From Nitrospiria bacterium (GTDB lineage Bacteria > Nitrospirota > Nitrospiria > Nitrospirales > UBA8639), in contig JAUIKP010000207.1 of NCBI GenBank assembly GCA_030430725.1, positions 1-6,198 on the forward strand: 6,198 nt of DNA. Reading direction: 5' to 3'. The notes below the pieces were generated by a model. It did not search any database. It saw only the letters and a program-made list of their open reading frames with translations, and was not told the DNA's origin. Positions within the stretch are counted from its first letter, which is position 1, and each line of letters begins with the position of its first letter. The position numbers were made by a program, and so were the translations under genes. This document shows positions 5,974-6,198 of this stretch, in pieces.

Positions 5974-6198
5974 ATGGCATTGAAAGATTCGACGATGCTC
6001 CCCCTGGGAACACCCTTGCCTCACTTTGAACTACCTGATGTTCGGACAGGTCATATGGTGTCCGATGAAAGTTTTGTCGGGAAACACGCCATTCTGGTGA
6101 TGTGTATTTGTCGACATTGCCCTTATGTCGTTCATGTGCAAGAGGAATTGGCCAAACTCGGTCGGGATTATCAATTGAAAAATGTTGGTATGGTGGCG
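5974..6198 (+). CDS. Thioredoxin-fold (AhpC/TSA, redoxin-like) protein, 5' part only
   Basis: Only the first 75 codons are in the window; the frame is open at the right edge. The start has AAAGGAG (5961-5967) 6 bases before the ATG. The N-terminus (LPLGTPLPHFELPDV) is the usual lead-in of peroxiredoxin/AhpC-TSA proteins, and the strand LVMCIC leads into C46-R-H-C49-P50, a CxxC active-site motif, followed by YVVHVQEELAKLGRDYQ. The pattern (M-x-C-x-H-C-P-[FY]-V-x-H-V-Q-E-E-L) fits the family of thioredoxin-like proteins with a CNHC-type motif, found in many bacteria with roles in thiol redox or peroxide handling. No signal peptide is seen, so a cytoplasmic location is expected. The gene lies 129 bp after the anti-sigma stop and may be its own unit or part of a shared stress response. 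Confidence 0.5.
   Translation, partial: MALKDSTMLPLGTPLPHFELPDVRTGHMVSDESFVGKHAILVMCICRHCPYVVHVQEELAKLGRDYQLKNVGMVA

Overview
The window reads as bacterial chromosome of intermediate GC. It has compact Gram-negative-style genes, good Shine-Dalgarno sites and ordinary -35/-10 promoters. A long palindrome-rich repeat (about 732-935) and the gene set (secreted TPR protein, ECF sigma with soluble zinc-type anti-sigma, CxxC redoxin) would fit the Nitrospirota. That assignment is a family-level impression and is not proven here. No phage, CRISPR, rRNA or tRNA sequence was seen.

Left part (1-1255): there is no intact gene. The minus strand of about 1-551 carries the decayed C-terminal (Mo-cofactor dimerisation) domain of a sulfite-oxidase-family molybdoenzyme, with four in-frame stops and one frameshift at a G run. 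Next to it lies a roughly 200-bp repeat-like element bounded by 18-bp near-perfect inverted repeats. The rest, about 936-1255, holds only small hairpins.

Middle part (1256-3505): a small multidrug resistance (EmrE-type) transporter on the minus strand is divergent from an exported 553-residue TPR protein on the plus strand. They share a 258-bp promoter region. The TPR gene is followed by a possible intrinsic terminator and a 462-bp gene-free stretch with two hairpins.

Right part (3968-6198): all genes are on the plus strand. A 213-residue LuxR/GerE-type regulator probably starts at TTG. It is followed by an ECF sigma factor with its own good promoter inside the preceding gap, and 5 bp later by a small zinc-finger anti-sigma. 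After 129 bp comes the start of a thioredoxin-fold protein with a CRHC motif, which runs off the window. The sigma/anti-sigma pair is a self-contained regulatory module. The HxxxCxxC anti-sigma could respond to zinc or redox state, and the adjacent thioredoxin-like protein makes a thiol-stress circuit an attractive but untested idea.
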